The notes under the pieces were generated by a model. The model searched no databases. It saw only the letters and a list, made by a program, of their open reading frames with translations, and was not told where the DNA came from. A stretch of DNA of 7,629 nt, taken from positions 1 through 7,629 of the forward strand of contig CAMPKL010000152.1 of NCBI GenBank assembly GCA_946887065.1, given 5' to 3'. Source of the stretch: an uncultured Bryobacterales bacterium. Its GTDB lineage: Bacteria; Acidobacteriota; Terriglobia; Bryobacterales; UBA6623. Numbering within the stretch: the first letter of the stretch is position 1; each line of letters begins with the position of its first letter. A program made the position numbers and the translations under genes. This document shows positions 6,156 through 7,629 of the stretch, piece by piece.

Positions 6156-7629
6156 ATGCTGCACCGCGTCATTCTCACCCTTTTTCTGCTCTCGGCCGCG
6201 GCGGCCGCCCAGACGCCAGTGGATGGCGCCACCGCCTACGCGACGCGCTGCGCAGTCTGCCATGGCGGCGACGGCAATGGCACGGAGCGCGCCCCCGGCA
6301 TCGTTTCCGCGCTGCCCCGCGCCACCGACGCGCAGCTTGCCGCGATCATCCGCCTCGGCACCGAGGGCGGGATGCCGCCGCAGCCCATGCCGGACGCCGA
6401 GATGCAAATCCTCATCGAACATCTGCGCACGATGCAAGCCCCCGCGCGGCGCGGTCGCGGCCCGCGCCAAGGCACGATCCGCCTCAGCGACGGCTCTCAA
6501 GTCGAGGGTTTGATCATCGCCGAGTCCAGCTTCGACATCAACATCCGCACCGCCGACGGCAAGACCACTCGGTTTATCCGTCAGGGCACGAGCGAGACGT
6601 TCTCCCGCGCCCCGATTCTCCCAAAGAAAGACTGGGTCGACTACGACAACGGCGACAACAACCGCTATCTCGACGCCTCGCAAATCAATCGCGACAACGT
6701 CAAGAACATGACCCTGCGTTGGATGTTCCCCGTGCTCAATCACGCGCGCCTTGAGAACACCCCGGTCGTCGTTGACGGCATCATGTACGTCACCGGCTGG
6801 AACGAAGCCTGGGCGCTCGACGCCGTTACCGGACGGCGCATCTGGGCCTATGGCCAGGACCGCTCCGAAGGCCTCATTAGCGAAGCGGGCCGCAGCGCCA
6901 ACCGGGGCGTCGCCCTCGATGGCGACCACGTCTACATGGTCACCGACCACGCTCACCTGCTCGCCCTCAACCGCTGGACAGGCGAACTGGTTTGGGACAC
7001 GGTCATGGCCGACTACACCCAGCAATACGCCGCCACCGCCGCTCCGCTCGTCGTCGGCGATCTGGTCATTTCCGGCATTGCCGGCGGCGAAGAAGGCATC
7101 CGCGGCTTCCTCGACGCCTACAACGCCAAGACCGGCGAACGGGCTTGGCGCTTTTGGACCATCCCCACCCGCGAAGACCCTGAAGCCGCAACCTGGATCG
7201 GCACGGCCCTCGAACACGGCTGCGGCGCCACCTGGCTTACCGGCGCCTATGACGAGAGCCTCGACCTGCTCTACTGGACGGTCGGCAACCCCTGCCCCGA
7301 CTACGACGGCTCGCAGCGGCTCGGCGACAACCTTTACACCAACAGCGTTCTCGCTCTCCGTCCCAAGACCGGCGAACTCGTCTGGTATTACCAATTCACG
7401 CCGCACGACACGCACGACTGGGACGCCCAACAGCCGACCGTCCTCGTCGACACAGTCTGGCGCGGCGAACAACGCAAGCTCATGCTGCAATCCAGCCGCA
7501 ACGGCATGCTCTACGTGCTGGACCGAACTAATGGCGAGGTGCTGCTCGCCGAGAAGACCTTCGACCGCGTGAATTGGAACGACGGTCTCGATGAAACCGG
7601 GCGCCCCATCCTCGCCGAAGGTTCCGAGG
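6156..7629 (+). CDS. Secreted cytochrome c-quinoprotein (PQQ-dependent alcohol dehydrogenase-like) fusion, 3' end cut by window edge
   Basis: 491 codons are visible with no stop. Residues 1-18 are a signal peptide (MLHRVILTLFLLSAAAAAQ). Residues 24-94 are a class I cytochrome c: heme attachment CAVCH at 32-36 and a likely axial Met in GGMPP (M73). Residues about 106-150 form a small beta-rich segment. From about 158 onward lies a PQQ-enzyme propeller with tryptophan-docking motifs such as LDAVTGRRIW, LNRWTGELVW, YNAKTGERAW and LRPKTGELVW. By-eye alignment to methanol dehydrogenase places R109 at R250, T159 at T294, calcium ligand E177 at E312, W243 at W360, calcium ligand N261 at N378, catalytic D303 at D418 and R331 at R448. 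The vicinal Cys pair (C103-C104) is replaced by A244-G245, S174 by A309 and T241 by A358. The expected role is periplasmic oxidation of an alcohol or sugar with electrons passed to the fused heme. Substrate unknown. The gene follows the isomerase-like gene by 73 bases. Confidence 0.88.
   Translation, partial: MLHRVILTLFLLSAAAAAQTPVDGATAYATRCAVCHGGDGNGTERAPGIVSALPRATDAQLAAIIRLGTEGGMPPQPMPDAEMQILIEHLRTMQAPARRGRGPRQGTIRLSDGSQVEGLIIAESSFDINIRTADGKTTRFIRQGTSETFSRAPILPKKDWVDYDNGDNNRYLDASQINRDNVKNMTLRWMFPVLNHARLENTPVVVDGIMYVTGWNEAWALDAVTGRRIWAYGQDRSEGLISEAGRSANRGVALDGDHVYMVTDHAHLLALNRWTGELVWDTVMADYTQQYAATAAPLVVGDLVISGIAGGEEGIRGFLDAYNAKTGERAWRFWTIPTREDPEAATWIGTALEHGCGATWLTGAYDESLDLLYWTVGNPCPDYDGSQRLGDNLYTNSVLALRPKTGELVWYYQFTPHDTHDWDAQQPTVLVDTVWRGEQRKLMLQSSRNGMLYVLDRTNGEVLLAEKTFDRVNWNDGLDETGRPILAEGSE

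Noticed and set aside
5459..6232. 257-codon minus-strand frame opposite the isomerase-like gene
   Set aside because: It is antisense to a recognised TIM-barrel gene and spans the following intergenic region; composition is that of a shadow.
5320..6513. 397-codon plus-strand frame
   Set aside because: It overlaps two well-supported genes in another frame and encodes an Arg/Pro/Ser-rich sequence with no domain, so it is a shadow frame.
6123..7490. 455-codon open frame on the minus strand
   Set aside because: It lies antisense to the cytochrome/quinoprotein gene, which has clear motifs. Its product is a low-complexity Val/Ala/Gly/Asp-rich sequence expected from the complement of GC-rich coding DNA.

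Overview
The window looks like chromosomal DNA of a GC-rich soil-type bacterium, most likely an Acidobacteriota member (Solibacter/Bryobacter-like). That assignment rests on gene types rather than a marker gene: paired winged-helix/PD40-propeller membrane regulators, a small secreted HELGH peptidase, a signal-peptide-bearing hydroxypyruvate-isomerase-like protein, and a cytochrome c-quinoprotein fusion. No tRNA, rRNA, CRISPR array or insertion sequence was seen. Coding density is high, and no gene-free stretch exceeds about 200 bases.

Layout. The left 4.35 kb is on the minus strand and holds two tandem paralogues. Each has a cytoplasmic OmpR/PhoB-type winged-helix domain, one membrane helix and a large TolB/PD40-type beta-propeller predicted to lie outside the membrane. 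The upstream copy (4350 to 2197) is complete. The downstream copy (2079 to beyond base 1) runs off the left edge and probably lacks about 25 residues. Their first 105 codons, plus the ribosome binding site, are nearly identical without indels, whereas the propellers have diverged strongly.

A 196-base divergent intergenic region (4351-4546) separates them from three plus-strand genes. It carries five same-direction copies of a CYGTTVA heptamer in 61 bases, a reasonable minus-strand promoter whose spacer contains two of those copies, and a 22-base imperfect palindrome. This is the most interesting non-coding signal in the window and suggests auto- and cross-regulation by the neighbouring regulators.

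The plus-strand genes are a secreted zinc-metallopeptidase-like protein (4547-5179), a TIM-barrel sugar-isomerase-like protein with a Tat-like leader (5219-6082), and a secreted cytochrome c/quinoprotein alcohol dehydrogenase-like protein (6156 to beyond the right edge). All three carry export signals, so the right half encodes envelope or periplasmic functions. The left half encodes proteins shaped to sense something outside the membrane and bind DNA inside. A functional link between the halves is inference. No complete, clearly novel multi-gene system is visible; the regulator pair with its operator-like array is the best candidate for follow-up.
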